Positions 1 to 10,818 of a stretch of DNA of 64,000 nucleotides are shown here, piece after piece. Below the pieces are notes generated by a model. The model saw only the letters and a list, made by a program, of their open reading frames with translations, ran no database searches and had not been told where the DNA came from. Made by a program: the position numbers and the translations under genes. Positions within the stretch are counted from its first letter, which is position 1; every line of letters starts with the position of its first letter. Origin of the DNA: Linanthus parryae (lineage: Eukaryota; Streptophyta; Magnoliopsida; Ericales; Polemoniaceae). The stretch covers positions 20,681,363 to 20,745,362 of the forward strand of contig JALGPY010000010.1 in NCBI GenBank assembly GCA_023055425.1, in the 5' to 3' direction.

Positions 1-1164
1 CTGACTGAGCTATATATGCATGAACTTAGGGGGAGTTTCTATACTTGAATCAAACTCCTAAACAACTATGCATGATTAGATGTTATTTGATGATGAAAGA
101 CAAAGTTTTTTTACACAGTTTGCAGGATCAAACATCATTTATTTGATTCAGTATTGCAGGGAATTATGTTTCCTATTTTGTAGGAACCTGTTTCCTAACT
201 TATGTTTTGCATATATGGTAACTGCTTGATGATTGATTCTGAAAAAAAATATGCTGTGTGTAAAAGCTTTTCTATATACTTACAACAAGATGAAATCGGT
301 ATCTCAAGAGATATTCATCAACTAGCCGTTGCGAGAAGCTGTTAGAAGAGTCATGATTTGAAGCATATTTTCAGGAAAGTTTGTTGAGAAGATTATGGTG
401 ATCCTCCATCCAAAATGAGTGCTTTAAAAAGAGATTTGCTTAAGGAATTCAATGACAAAACTACATAGAGCAATTCACAGAGACACAAAGACATTCAAGG
501 ATTGAAAAACATCAAGGAGGCAGATTCATCTCTCAATCCATAGCATCAGAAGAACACTGCATACTCACTGCAGCTTTCATTCAGTCTGTTCTTCTTTTTC
601 TGAACTTCATTTGTATATCCATTTTGATAATACTCCTAGTTATCATTCTCAAGGATTGTTCAAGGTGAACAATATAGAGTTCTTAGTTAATCAGATAGCT
701 AGAGCAAGTACTAGATAGGTTAGTGAGAACCACAAGCTGTAACAGAGTAAGGCATCTCTATGTCCTTGAGATCTAGGGTTTAGATATTGAATAATAAGAA
801 TTGTGTTGAAAATCCTTCAGGGAGAAGATCCCTGAGGTAGAGACGTAGTTCCAAGGGAGTTAACTGTATATATCTTGTGTCTCTTGCATTTACTTTTGAG
901 TTACAAACTTAGAACTTTTGCAGCATTCACAACTGCTTCATTTCAAGGGTTGGAAGCTCATTTCAAGGCCTTGAAATAGACATATTATCTGCTTCCTCTA
1001 ACTATTTTATTCCAAGGGTTTTAAACACATTTCAAGGCCTTAAATCTCTTTACAAATCTTTTGAAACCACTATTCTTGAAAAGTTTGGCAAAAGTCTGCA
1101 TACTCTATACAACCCCCCCCCCCCTTCTAGAATATTGATCCTGTATCTATTATACACCCCTTCA
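1..1164 (+). repeat. 5' LTR of SIRE-like element 1 (left end outside window)
   Basis: It aligns base for base with 39528-40677, for example at the start (ctgactgagct, then atgcatgaacttaggggg) and at the end (tacaccccttca). It ends in CA at 1164, one base before the primer-binding site. It contains several copies of the palindrome tttcaaggccttgaaa (exact at 961-976) and a C-homopolymer near 1110. Confidence 0.85.
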
Positions 1165-1165
1165 A

Positions 1166-1181
1166 TTGGTATCAGAGCTTG
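1166..1181 (+). other. Primer-binding site of SIRE-like element 1
   Basis: The sequence ttggtatcagagcttg matches the usual initiator-methionine tRNA PBS of plant Copia elements and lies directly after the LTR end. Confidence 0.85.
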
Positions 1182-1213
1182 TATCACTGCATAGATTTAA
1201 CAATCTTGTGATT

Positions 1214-1985
1214 ATGAGTACATCAGGTGATGGTGGTTTCTCACAGGGAAGAGCTACTAACAGACCTCCTTTCTTCTGTGGAGACAATTTTTTCCATTGG
1301 AAAGCTTTGAGGAAAATGTTCATCACTGATCAAGATATGAAACTCTAGACTATCAGCCAGAATAGTCATCATATTTTCTACACAGAGAAGATGGGATTAG
1401 AACTCCCAAATCTGAAGATTCTTTCTTCATCTGAGTTAGAGCAATTTTCAAAAAATTAAAGATCTATGAATCTATTATATTATGCTTTGAGTGCAGATGA
1501 ATTTAAGAGGATCTCAAGTTGTAAAACTGCCAAGGATATCTGGGATAAGCTTGTGGTAACTTTTAAAGGAACCAACCAAGTCAAGCAAACCGAGATCAAC
1601 ATATATCACAGGCAATATGAGCTATTCAAGATGAATGAAGATTAGTCAATCAGAGACATGTTCAAAAGGTTCACTGACATTGTCAGCAATCTTGATTCAT
1701 TGGAAAACCATATTTCCAATGAAGAAAAGGTGAGGAAGATTCTAAGAAGTCTTCCAAAGACCAAATGGGAACGAAATACTGCTGCTATTGAGGAAGCTCA
1801 AGATTTCTCATCACTCGAACTTGATGACCTACAAGGGAAGCTTTTTACACATGAGATATCCATGAATGAAGTTGATGGAGAACTACCTGAAGGAGAAATA
1901 AGACATTTCAAAGACTTAAAAACTGAGGAAGATGAAGAAGATCCAATTGTTTTGATTTCCAAAGCCTTGACCAGAATTCTTAAGA
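1214..1985 (+). pseudogene. gag, N-terminal part, SIRE-like element 1
   Basis: The frame opens at ATG 1214 (MSTSGDGGFSQG) and reads a UBN2-type Copia gag: an N-terminal PPFFCGDNFFHWK segment, a middle part with YYALSADEFKRISSCKTAKD, and the RKILRSLPKTKWE region near 1735-1775. In-frame stops follow DQDMKL (1347) and NED (about 1643). There is a third after FSKN (about 1458). The reading frame is cut at 1985 by the CACTA transposon and continues at 15555. The second SIRE-like element has the same gag at 47679. Family membership is clear; the protein cannot be made as it stands. Confidence 0.8.
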
Positions 1986-2032
1986 CACTACTAAAAAAGG
2001 TCCACATACAAGAGTTAAAAAGCCACGGTTAT

Positions 2033-2659
2033 TGTAGATAGTGCTTTCTGAGCTGACAGATCTTAGCCACGTGGCAACCATCCAGCACAACATATTGTGC
2101 TCCACACACACAGGATCACCAGCCGAGCTGATCCATGTGGGGGCTGCGAGACAGAGCCCTCGCATACCACTGCACGGGACTTGTAGGGACTTTGTGGTTT
2201 GGAGGCTAGAGTAAGCCCTGTCGCGTGCGAGCCAAACCCGCACGCGACCTTTAGTAACTGTTTTGAGAGATTTATGGCACGAGCTCCATAAACCCGGTCA
2301 ATCCGGTCAAACCCGGTCAACCTCGTAACGGTTCCGGTATTCGCGCACAACGTGCTGTAACGGTCCCTATATACTCGGACGAACGTGCTGTTATGGTTAA
2401 GCTAATTAAGCCGTCATCAATGGGCGCATTAACCACACTACAACGGTCACGTTTTCTGCTATATATAGGACGTTAACCTTTCCATACAAAGGGGAACACA
2501 CTTGCCATACGCGGAAGCTCTGCCAAACCTCTGTCTCTCTCTCAGACATTGCTACTGCCTTACTCTATCCCTACACACAACCCCACTCTTCCTGTGCGAT
2601 CCTTGATCCTCTACATACGGTGTACACGGAGGTCTCCCCGCCGGAATCTCTTGTGCACA
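2033..2659 (+). repeat. 5' LTR of Tat element
   Basis: It starts tgtagatagtgc and ends cttgtgcaca. It is the same length as 13853-14479, with only scattered substitutions between the two. It contains a strong TATA motif at 2460-2467. Confidence 0.95.
2460..2467 (+). promoter_or_regulatory. TATA box of Tat 5' LTR
   Basis: The octamer tatatata lies 193 bases before the LTR end, with an A/C-rich likely start region about 30 bases downstream (2490-2500). The same motif is present in the 3' LTR at 14280-14287. An alternative weaker tatata lies near 2368. The role is inferred from position. Confidence 0.6.
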
Positions 2660-2662
2660 TTT

Positions 2663-2678
2663 TGGTGAACCCGACGTG
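2663..2678 (+). other. Primer-binding site of Tat element
   Basis: The sequence tggtgaacccgacgtg begins three bases after the LTR end. I cannot assign the tRNA with certainty from memory. Confidence 0.6.
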
Positions 2679-2699
2679 AACTTACCAACAAAAGCAACC

Positions 2700-5600
2700 A
2701 TGTCTCAGGAGGATGATATCAGCAACAGATCGCCTTCCACCGAAACCGCCTCGGGAGAGGGGACCCGCCGTACTCCTACCACTCCCGGCGAGACACCGAC
2801 GCTAGAGTCTTTGGACGCCACTGTTCAAAGCCAGGCGAAAGCTCTCAAAGCCCAATCCGAGCAGCTAGAACGGATCTTGGCCGTTCTGGGTACCCTTGCA
2901 CCAAATCCTTCGTCAGCCACCGCCGTCTCTCAAGGAGGAGGAGGCCCTACTGCTTCGGGACCGGGAGTGTCAACCACGCCTCCCAACCATAACCTGCAAA
3001 CTCCGCCGGCGACTGCACAGCCGCCTTCGATTCAGGGGTCAATGGCTCAGATGTTGCCCCTCGCTGCTCACACTCCTCAGCCCCCGGCTTTGGCGTCTAA
3101 CCCGACTCTGCAGTACCCTTTGCCTCCTCCAACGGCGATCTGGGGCAATGCGAGTAGTCAGTATGTTCCTAATCCTTCGACGGCGTATGTGTCGCCTCCG
3201 CCTGCGGCAACCCCTCCTTCAGCTGCCGAAGGAAGCATTCCAGAGTGCATGACGTCTCTGCAGAAGCGCATGGACACTATTTTGGCGCATCAGTCATTCG
3301 CGGATACCATTATCCCGAAGCTGGACAACGATCCACCCATCCCACGAGAGATCTATCTCATGCCTAACCGCGCGGGGTACAAAGCTCCTAAATGGGACAA
3401 GTTCGAGGATGTCAACGGAAACGCTCATGAACATGTCATGCGTTTCATTGATGTCATGGGGCCATACGGAGCCGATCCCAAATTACTAATGCGAGAATTC
3501 CCCAAATCTTTAGGGAACGTGGCGTACAAGTGGTACCGAACGTTGGAAGCCGGATCCGTGAAGACTTGGGACGACATGGTCCAGAAGTTCTACACCAAGT
3601 TATTCCAGATGGAAGAAAAGGTGACAATGATTCATCTCTCGCGGATGTATCAGAAGAGCGAGGAGGACGGGATCACTTTCATCAAGAAATTCAGGGAGAA
3701 ATCCTTGGAGTGCAAAGATCCAATGCTCGAAAGCCGGCTCGTAGAGATATGTCTGCAGTGCATGCGAGATGAATACAAAGGTATGCTCATCAATTTGCAA
3801 ACACCTACGTTTTCAAAGTTAATTGAATGCACGAAGAACATCGAGCCTATAGTCGAGAGGCAGAAAAAGAAGAACGCTCCGGAGCGACCTCCGAGCGGCA
3901 CCACCTACAAGATCAGGAGATTCAATTACAAGAGGGGACGTGAAGCTGAGGTCAATACAGTTTCACCCCAGAAGCAAGCGAAGGTTGTGAACTTCGATGT
4001 ACCACCCCTACCATGCTCGGTAGAGGAGGCAAGCGATCTCTGCAGGCAGTGGCGCAAGGACGGTGTCCTACCGCCGCTCGAGAAGATACCCTCTAAGGAG
4101 ATGGTGAGAGACCCTAAGTGGTGCGAGTACCACGGCAAGGTCATGCACCCCACGGCTGAATGCAAGAAACTTAGGTTCGCGTTCGACCAGAAGATGAAGA
4201 ACGGCGAGCTGATCGTCAGTGATCACAGGAAGGATGTACGCAACAACCCACTTCCTGCTCACACGGAGCAAGGCTCGAAAGGCAAGGAGGTCGCCATGAT
4301 CTCGATCGTAGACTTGGAAGAAGTCGCAGAGGATGGTCTACCCATCATTGCCGAGGTCCATGAAGACGAAGACTACAGCATGGACACAGAAGATGAGCGT
4401 GCCGACCGGATGAAGGGGTCGCACGGCTTCAGCAGATTCTTCGACGAGATGAATTTCTCGGAGAAATGCCGGACGGAAATGACGAAGGCGATTTTAAGGA
4501 TAGCGGAGGACTACGAGGAGGATCTTGTAGTCTCCAACGGGAAAGTTATCAGGGCGTCTCGCTCTACAGAAAAGATCATGACCTTTTCTGCCAGCGACAA
4601 GAAGACAGATGCGAGCCACCAAAGGCCTCTGTACGTGACGGCCATCGTCAATGGTGTCGAATTCAAACGAGCATTCGTTGATGGAGGAGCAGCGGTCAAC
4701 GTCGTCTCGCTCCACACACTGAAGCTAGCAGGGATCCCCGAGCACAAGATCGTCAAGCGTCCATCTCCGCTGATGGGATTCGGAAGCGACTCTAGAATGA
4801 CGATCGGATGGATCCGCCTGGGCGTTCAGATTGGCAAAATCAAGTGTTCAGCGAAGTTCTATGTTATAGACGCAAACACCACGTACTACATGATTATAGG
4901 TTGAGCCTGGATTCATCGCTTCGACGCAGTCCCTTCAACGGCTCACCAGGTTATGAAAGCTATCTGGAACGACAGAGTAGTCGAGATACCGGCTTCCACA
5001 AATCCATTCAACTTGGATGAAGCACACCTTAGCGAGGCGGTGTGGTTTACTGAGATGGCGGACGAACAGACACCGGGACCATTCAACCCTACCCCTTTGC
5101 CTCTCTGGGAGGACATCAAGGACCAGTCACCTGCGGGAGTGATGGTGACAAGAGAAGATGCCAAGGAAAAGCCGCCTACACGCGAAGAGGCGCCGCGTAT
5201 CGCATACCATCGAAAGAACGTGTATACTTTGAAGAGAATCGCAAAGCATGACCCCAAGGGCAAGGAGATAGAGAGCTTCTACGCCAATGGGAAGAAATGC
5301 TATCGCATATGAAGGTTCGCGGGGATGTCCTCTCACGGGCATGGGGATATCCCTGGGCAAATCAATCAAATCGAGCAAATTGCGCTAACAGAAGAGCCAA
5401 CACAGGGCACTCCAGACGAGAAACTCAAAGAGGCGCCTGAATGCATGGAAGACAGGCCCAGACCACAAAAGCAAGAACTAAAGGAGGTGTTCCTCAACCC
5501 GAACGAGGAAAAGAAAAGGCCAGTCTTTCTAAGCGCGGACCTGACAAGCGAAGAGGAGCAAGGACTGCTACAGCTCCTAACTGAATACAAGGATGTGTTC

Positions 5601-8213
5601 GCATGGGAGTATGATGAGATGCCGGGACTGGATACAAGCATCACTATGCACCGCTTAGACATCATTCCAGGGTCTAAGCCGGTAAAGCAGAGCACAAGGA
5701 GCTTCAGGCCGGAGCTTAACGTGAAAATCAAGCAGGAGATTGTCAAACTCCTGGATGCCAAATTTATAGAGCCGAATCATCATCCCACATGGCTGGCCAA
5801 CATCGTGCCAGTAGTGAAGAAGAACGGACAGCTCCGCATTTGCGTGGACTTCCGAGATCTCAATCGCTTCTGCCCAAAAGACGATTTTCCACTACCCAAC
5901 ATCGATTTGCTCATCGATTCAACAGCAGGCCACCGCATGTTCAGCTTTATGGATGGCTTCAGCGGGTACAATCTGATCAAGATGGACCCCGAAGATGCGC
6001 GGAAAACTGCATTCATCACTCCGGTAGGGGTGTTCAACTACACAGTGATGCCGTTCGGGCTCAAGAACGCGGGTGCGACCTATCAGCGGGCCATGATGGC
6101 CCTGTTCCACGACATGATGCACAAAGAAGTGGAATTCTATGTGGATGACTTGGTGGTTAAATCCAAGCACGAAGCAGATCACCTCGCAGATCTACGGAAG
6201 GTGTTCAATAGATGTAGACGCTTTCAACTAAAGATGAATCCCATGAAATGCGCATTTGGGGTGACATCAGGGAAATTCTTGGGATGCGTAGTTCATCGCC
6301 AAGGAATCGAGCCTGACCCTGCGAAAGTATCAGCCATAACCGGCATGACGCCGCCGCATAACCAGAGCGCCTTGAAGACGTTTTTAGGAAAGCTATCCTA
6401 TCTGCGGAGATTCATCCCAGCGATTGCCGAAATCACATGCTGTTTTAGTACTCTTCTCAAGAAGGACGCCGTGTACAACTGGGCTCCGGAGCACGAAGCT
6501 GCATTCGAAAAGTTGAAGGATTTGCTGACATCCTCAAAAATAATGATCGCACCTCAACTGGGATCACCGCTTCTGCTATATCTGACATCAACAAGGAGAT
6601 CCATAGGAGCACTCTTGGCTCAGGAGTACGAAGGCCAGGAAAGGCCTATCTACTACATCTCTCGCATCGTGCAGCCTGCTGAATCGAGGTACACAGACAT
6701 CGAACGTCATTGCCTTGCTTTGTTCTTCGTAATAGAGAAATTGAAACACTACTTCGCATCGCATAAAGTAGTAGTGGTCACCAAAAGCGATCCTATACGA
6801 TATCTTCTAACTCACACTACTCCCGGCGGGAGATTGGCGAAATGGTACATGACCATCTCTCAATATGATATCACATGCGTGAGACCACGAGCGATCAAGT
6901 CGCAGGTGGTAGCGGGTCTGTTGGCACAATTCCCCGACAACAGCCATGAGCCCGTGATCGAAGAAGAGCTCGAAGGCCCTGAAATCTATGCAATCGACGT
7001 GCCCTATTGGACGCTACACTTCGATGGCTCGTCAACAAGGAAAGGTGGAGGCATCGGGATAGTCTTGACCAAGCCATATGGGGAGGTCATACAGATGTCT
7101 GCGAAGTTCGATTTTGCAGTCACCAACAACGAGGCAGAATATGAAGCCCTCATAGCAAGACTGCGTGCAGCAAAAGCTTTGGAAGTAAGCAACTTGACGG
7201 TCATGGGAGACTCCAAGTTGATTGTCAAGCAAGCCTCGGGCGAATACGGTTTGAAGGAGATTAATCTTCTGTCTTACCGAACCATAGTGCAAAAGCTGGT
7301 ACAGCAATTTTGCGATGTGAGGTACGAGCACAAGCCCCGAGCAGACAACAGGCATGCGGACGCTTTAGCAACCTTGGGATCTAAGGTCAGCACAGACAAA
7401 TGTCCCGCAAGGATTTCCATTGAAGTGCGAACGTCGTCGGCATTGACAGAAGATGCGTGCGACGACGAACACATGGATGACACAGATTGGAGAAAAGCAA
7501 TCCTACAAGCTATCGCGGAAGGCACAAGTGAAAGCTGGGCACTCACCAAGGGGTACTGCATACATGACAACACCCTTTACTACAAGGTTCCTGGCGGAAT
7601 ACTCATGCGATGCGTCTCCGAGCGAGAGAGACAACTGTTGTTAGAAAAGATTCACCAACATGCTTGCGGAGAAAGCGAGGTGTCAATCTACAGGAAGGCT
7701 CAGAGATATGGCATTCATTGGCCAGACATGTCAACAGCCGCGGCCCTGATACAAGGGAAGTGCGAGAGTTGCGCACTAATCAAAGATTCTTTACTCATCG
7801 CTCTGACTGATGATGACACAGACTGGAGGAAGCCACTCTTTGATTTTCTCACTCAGGGCATCGTGCCTGAATCGAGAAATGAAGCCGAGAAATTGAAGAG
7901 GAAAGCATCCCGATATGTGGTACAGGAAAACCTGCTTTGGCGAAGAGGTCACGAGGGCAACTTGCTGCGATGTCTAGACGGCAGAGGAGCACAAGAAGTC
8001 ATGGACCTTTCTCATCAGGTGGAACACCAAGGAGGTGCGAAATTATGCAGACAGCTCCTCTCAATTGGATATTTCTGGCCCACGATGGAGGTCGACTGCC
8101 GCACCAAAGTACGACGCTGCAAGGAGTGCCAATTCAAAGGAAACCTGGTGCACGCTCCCGCCGTGGATCTACATGCATTAGGAACACCATGGCCATTTCA
8201 CACATGGGCCATT
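2700..8213 (+). pseudogene. gag-protease-RT-RNaseH-aRNaseH polyprotein of Tat element (broken)
   Basis: ATG 2700 (MSQEDD) is chosen because it follows the leader and is the first ATG of the frame. One frame runs to 8213. It encodes a Pro/Gln-rich gag N-terminus, a retrotransposon gag core (about 3300-3900), and a protease with VDGGAAV near 4678. RT follows, with RICVDFRDLN, FSFMDGFSGY and the catalytic YVDD at 6138-6149. Next come a first RNase H (about 6550-6800), an archaic RNase H (about 7009-7380, FDGSS/NEAEYEA/GDSKLIV), then two integrase H2C2-like modules (about 7650-7770 and 7990-8140). Two in-frame TGA codons (4902 and 5310) sit where arginine is expected, consistent with CGA to TGA decay. 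The frame ends at a TAG contributed by foreign sequence at 8214. Identity is certain; a functional product is not expected. Confidence 0.93.
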
Positions 8214-9127
8214 TAGACCCCTAGTATTCCATGATCCAAGATCCATGGATTACTACAAAAAGGTTGAGGCAGTTAGGCTCTGCCTCTTCTCTGCCCTTGC
8301 AGAGACTTGTTATAGTTGCTTGTAGTTCTCTTAGCTTTACTCGTAGTCGAGTTCAGCTTCTCTTTGTACTTCTCCTTCTTCTTGTTTATCAATGTGGTCC
8401 AGGAGGCTGGATCATTGTCAGCATCATTTGGACATTCAAGTATCTCTTGTTTAGGGGTCCATAGGCTCACGTCATCAGCATTGGTATGGTACTCTGGTTC
8501 ATTTGAGTGCTGAAATGTAGCTCATCCAGCCCCAAAATGGGAGAGCTAAATCAGCGATCCTGTACTTCCTCGAGAACTGAATTAGCTACTATAACTTGCT
8601 GCTCCATTTTGTCACTTTCAGTATTTTTTTAGATAGCTTCCTCTTCCTCTGATGACCATACATCCTCCGATTCCTCTTCTTTCTCAACTTTGTCGTGTTC
8701 CTGGAGAGCGTTAAACCTGGATCTAGTTCCCACCCCTGGGACAGAAACTTTCATCATTTGCTCTATTAAGTCAATCTGCACCACTGGAGTAGATACAATG
8801 GCTGGACCTTTCCCTTTATCCACAGTCCTCCACTCTTGTTGGATCGTAGGGGGTGTCTCTCTCTTCATCTTACTTGCCTCCGGCTTACATTTGTGACCAA
8901 ATGTTTTGCACTGTGGGCAACAGGGGGGAAGCCAGGGGTATTCAAACACGACTTCCACTTCTTTCCCTTGGGACACAATGTCGAAGGATCTTGGTAGTGG
9001 GGCAGATGCTTCAATTTCAATTGCACAATCTAGCAAACGATAATCTGGTCTTATCTTCAGTCTTCTTGTCGGCTCCTCTCCTTTCAGTCGAGTGCGCTTT
9101 TCCCTCTCCTTTCAGAAGACCTTACTA
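8214..9127 (-). mobile_element. LINE ORF1 fragment inserted in Tat integrase
   Basis: On the minus strand, 9036 to 8629 encodes a fragment with CAIEIEASAPLPRSFDIV, a WLPPCCPQC zinc-knuckle-like block with FGHKC, and an acidic Ser/Glu-rich tail. This matches the DUF4283/CCHC region of plant L1-type LINE ORF1 proteins. Reading continues with frame breaks upstream to about 9127 (KTRLSFARL). The part from 8214 to 8628 is probably the ORF1 region downstream, but I recognise no domain there. I see no poly(A) tail or target duplication, so this looks like a patched fragment and not a fresh LINE insertion. Confidence 0.65.
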
Positions 9128-9518
9128 GACGTTGTTTCGTGACTTTCTCATTAGACAAAGGCCTCTTAGTTCGGCCTTCCTACAACTCGAACTAAAGCAA
9201 GGAAGGGGCCTTAGTTACTTAGGCTCAGCGAGATGTATCTGCTAGTAAGCCTCGCGGAGTCTATTTTTTTCATAGTAGACGGGCCGTTGAACGAATATTG
9301 ATACCGTGAAAGCCGGCATCACGACACATTCGAAAGACCCATTAGAAAGAAGGAGCTGTTGTGAACTCGAGGGCTTCATCGGGGAATCCTGTGACCCACG
9401 CTGTTACGAGTCCCGCTTCTGGAGGGGGGACAGTACTAATCCCCATTGCGGCTGATCAGCTGAGACTTGCTGCTCCGACTCAAGATGGCTTTGGCTTTAC
9501 CGAGTTACCAATTCGGTA
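9128..9518. other. Unidentified foreign segment in Tat integrase, possibly organelle-derived
   Basis: This stretch is neither LINE nor integrase. Its base use (phrases such as aaggaaggggccttagttac and agtagacgggccgttg) reminds me of plant mitochondrial spacer DNA, but I cannot verify that. Translation in the integrase frame is open from 9361, giving a false N-terminus to the integrase. Integrase similarity resumes at about 9519 (PIRPTSHGNHFIL). Confidence 0.35.
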
Positions 9519-10344
9519 CGGTCCCATCCGACCAACGTCGCACGGGAATCATTTCATTCTCCCCGCAACTGAGCTATTCACCAAATGGGTGGAAGCAATA
9601 CCACTGAAGACGGCAAATGCGCTAGCTGTGGTCAACTTCATCCAGGAAAGCATCATATGCAGGTTCGGAATCCGAAACACCATTCTTTCAGATAACGGTA
9701 CTCCCTTTGTTAATCGCCAGGTAGCTGCGAAATTGGCGGAGTACAACATCAGGCAGATATGTTCTACCCCTTATTACCCGAAGGGAAATGGACAAGCCGA
9801 AGCAACCAACAAAACGCTGTTGAGAATTTTGAGCAAGATGGTCGCAGATGACCACAAGAAGTGGGCCGACTCTCTAAGCATAGCTCTGTGGGCCTACCGA
9901 ACTTCTCCAAGGACACCCACGGGGGCCTCGCCATTTCTACTATGTTATGGGGCCGAAGCTGTGGTACCTGCGGAGGTGAGAGTCAATTCGGCAAGGCTAG
10001 CGTTCCACGCACTCTACGAAAATCAACGCGATCATGACTTAGTCTTGCTGGAGGAAAAGTGAGAACAAGCCAAAAGGACCAACAAGCGATATCAAGAAAG
10101 GATTGCTCGCGCTTACAATAAGACGGTCCATCGAAGAGATTTTGCAGTTGGAGACTTGGTCCTGCGCGCATCTGACCACTGCATGCGAGAAGCGACTCAC
10201 CCAAAGTTCGCAGCCAATTGGGAAGGACCCTTCGAAGTCACAGAAGTCTTCGACAGTGGCTATTGCAGCAAACGAAGGTTGCACGGCACAACCTCAACCC
10301 CGAGTTCAGTCAACATGCGCTGGATTAAGAAGTACTATCCCTGA
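9519..10344 (+). pseudogene. Integrase core and C-terminal part of Tat pol
   Basis: The rve integrase core reads ATELFTKWVEAIPL, then the catalytic-region motifs LSDNGTPFVN and YYPKGNGQAEATN, then WAYRTSPRTPTGASPFLLCYG. A TGA at 10060-10062 interrupts the frame just after LLEEK. The same frame continues with the C-terminal domain (FAVGDLVLRA, WEGPFEV) to the stop at 10342-10344. It was once continuous with the polyprotein ending at 8213. Confidence 0.92.
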
Positions 10345-10412
10345 CTTCTCTTATTTCATGCGTTTTATTATAACGTCGCTTAATCTCTTGTATGGTTACG
10401 ATTTACACAATC

Positions 10413-10497
10413 TCCTCTCCCATATGAGAGGATTGTAATCCCATCTCTCCCATATGAGAGTGTTATAATAAGAGAATTCTCCCAAATGAGAACTTTA
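10413..10497 (+). repeat. Short imperfect repeats around ctcccatatgagag
   Basis: Three degenerate copies of the near-palindrome ctcccatatgagag follow the pol stop. The function is unknown. The rest of 10345-10553 holds no recognisable gene. Confidence 0.6.
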
Positions 10498-10553
10498 TAT
10501 TCCTGGATTGTCAATTGTGCTTCAATTTAGTTCGCTATAACTGTTAACAACGG

Positions 10554-10818
10554 GCTATCTGTTACGATAGCAGCCTATGCAAATGCGATCTTAATTGATC
10601 ATCTAAGCCTATCTGTACGATAGCAGCCTATGCAAATGCGATCTTAATTGATCATCTAAGCCCATCTGTACGATAGCAGCCTATGAAAATGCGATCTTAA
10701 TTGATCATCTAAGCCTATCTGTTACGATAGCAGCCTATGCAAATGCGATCTTAACTGATCATCTAAGCCTATCTGTTACGATAGCAGCCTATGCAAATGC
10801 GATCTTAATTGATCATCT
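10554..10818 (+). repeat. Five-copy 53-bp tandem repeat in Tat element
   Basis: The unit contains gatagcagcctatgcaaatg and ends gatcatctaag. Five nearly identical head-to-tail copies make 265 bp, with a few substitutions and one-base differences (gttacga versus gtacga). The last copy overlaps the stop codon of the antisense gene. There are no spacers, so this is not a CRISPR array. Tandem repeats between pol and the 3' LTR are common in Tat elements. Confidence 0.9.

Noticed and set aside
1166..1181. Possible tRNA gene at PBS-like sequences
   Set aside because: Only the short tRNA-complementary PBS is present; no cloverleaf can be formed.
7650..8140. Two integrase zinc-binding-like modules in tandem as a novelty
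   Set aside because: I recall the same duplicated DWR...H...C..C arrangement in other Tat/Retand polyproteins, so it is probably a lineage trait.
10554..10818. Regular repeats that could suggest a CRISPR array
   Set aside because: Units are contiguous without spacers and lie in a plant retrotransposon.
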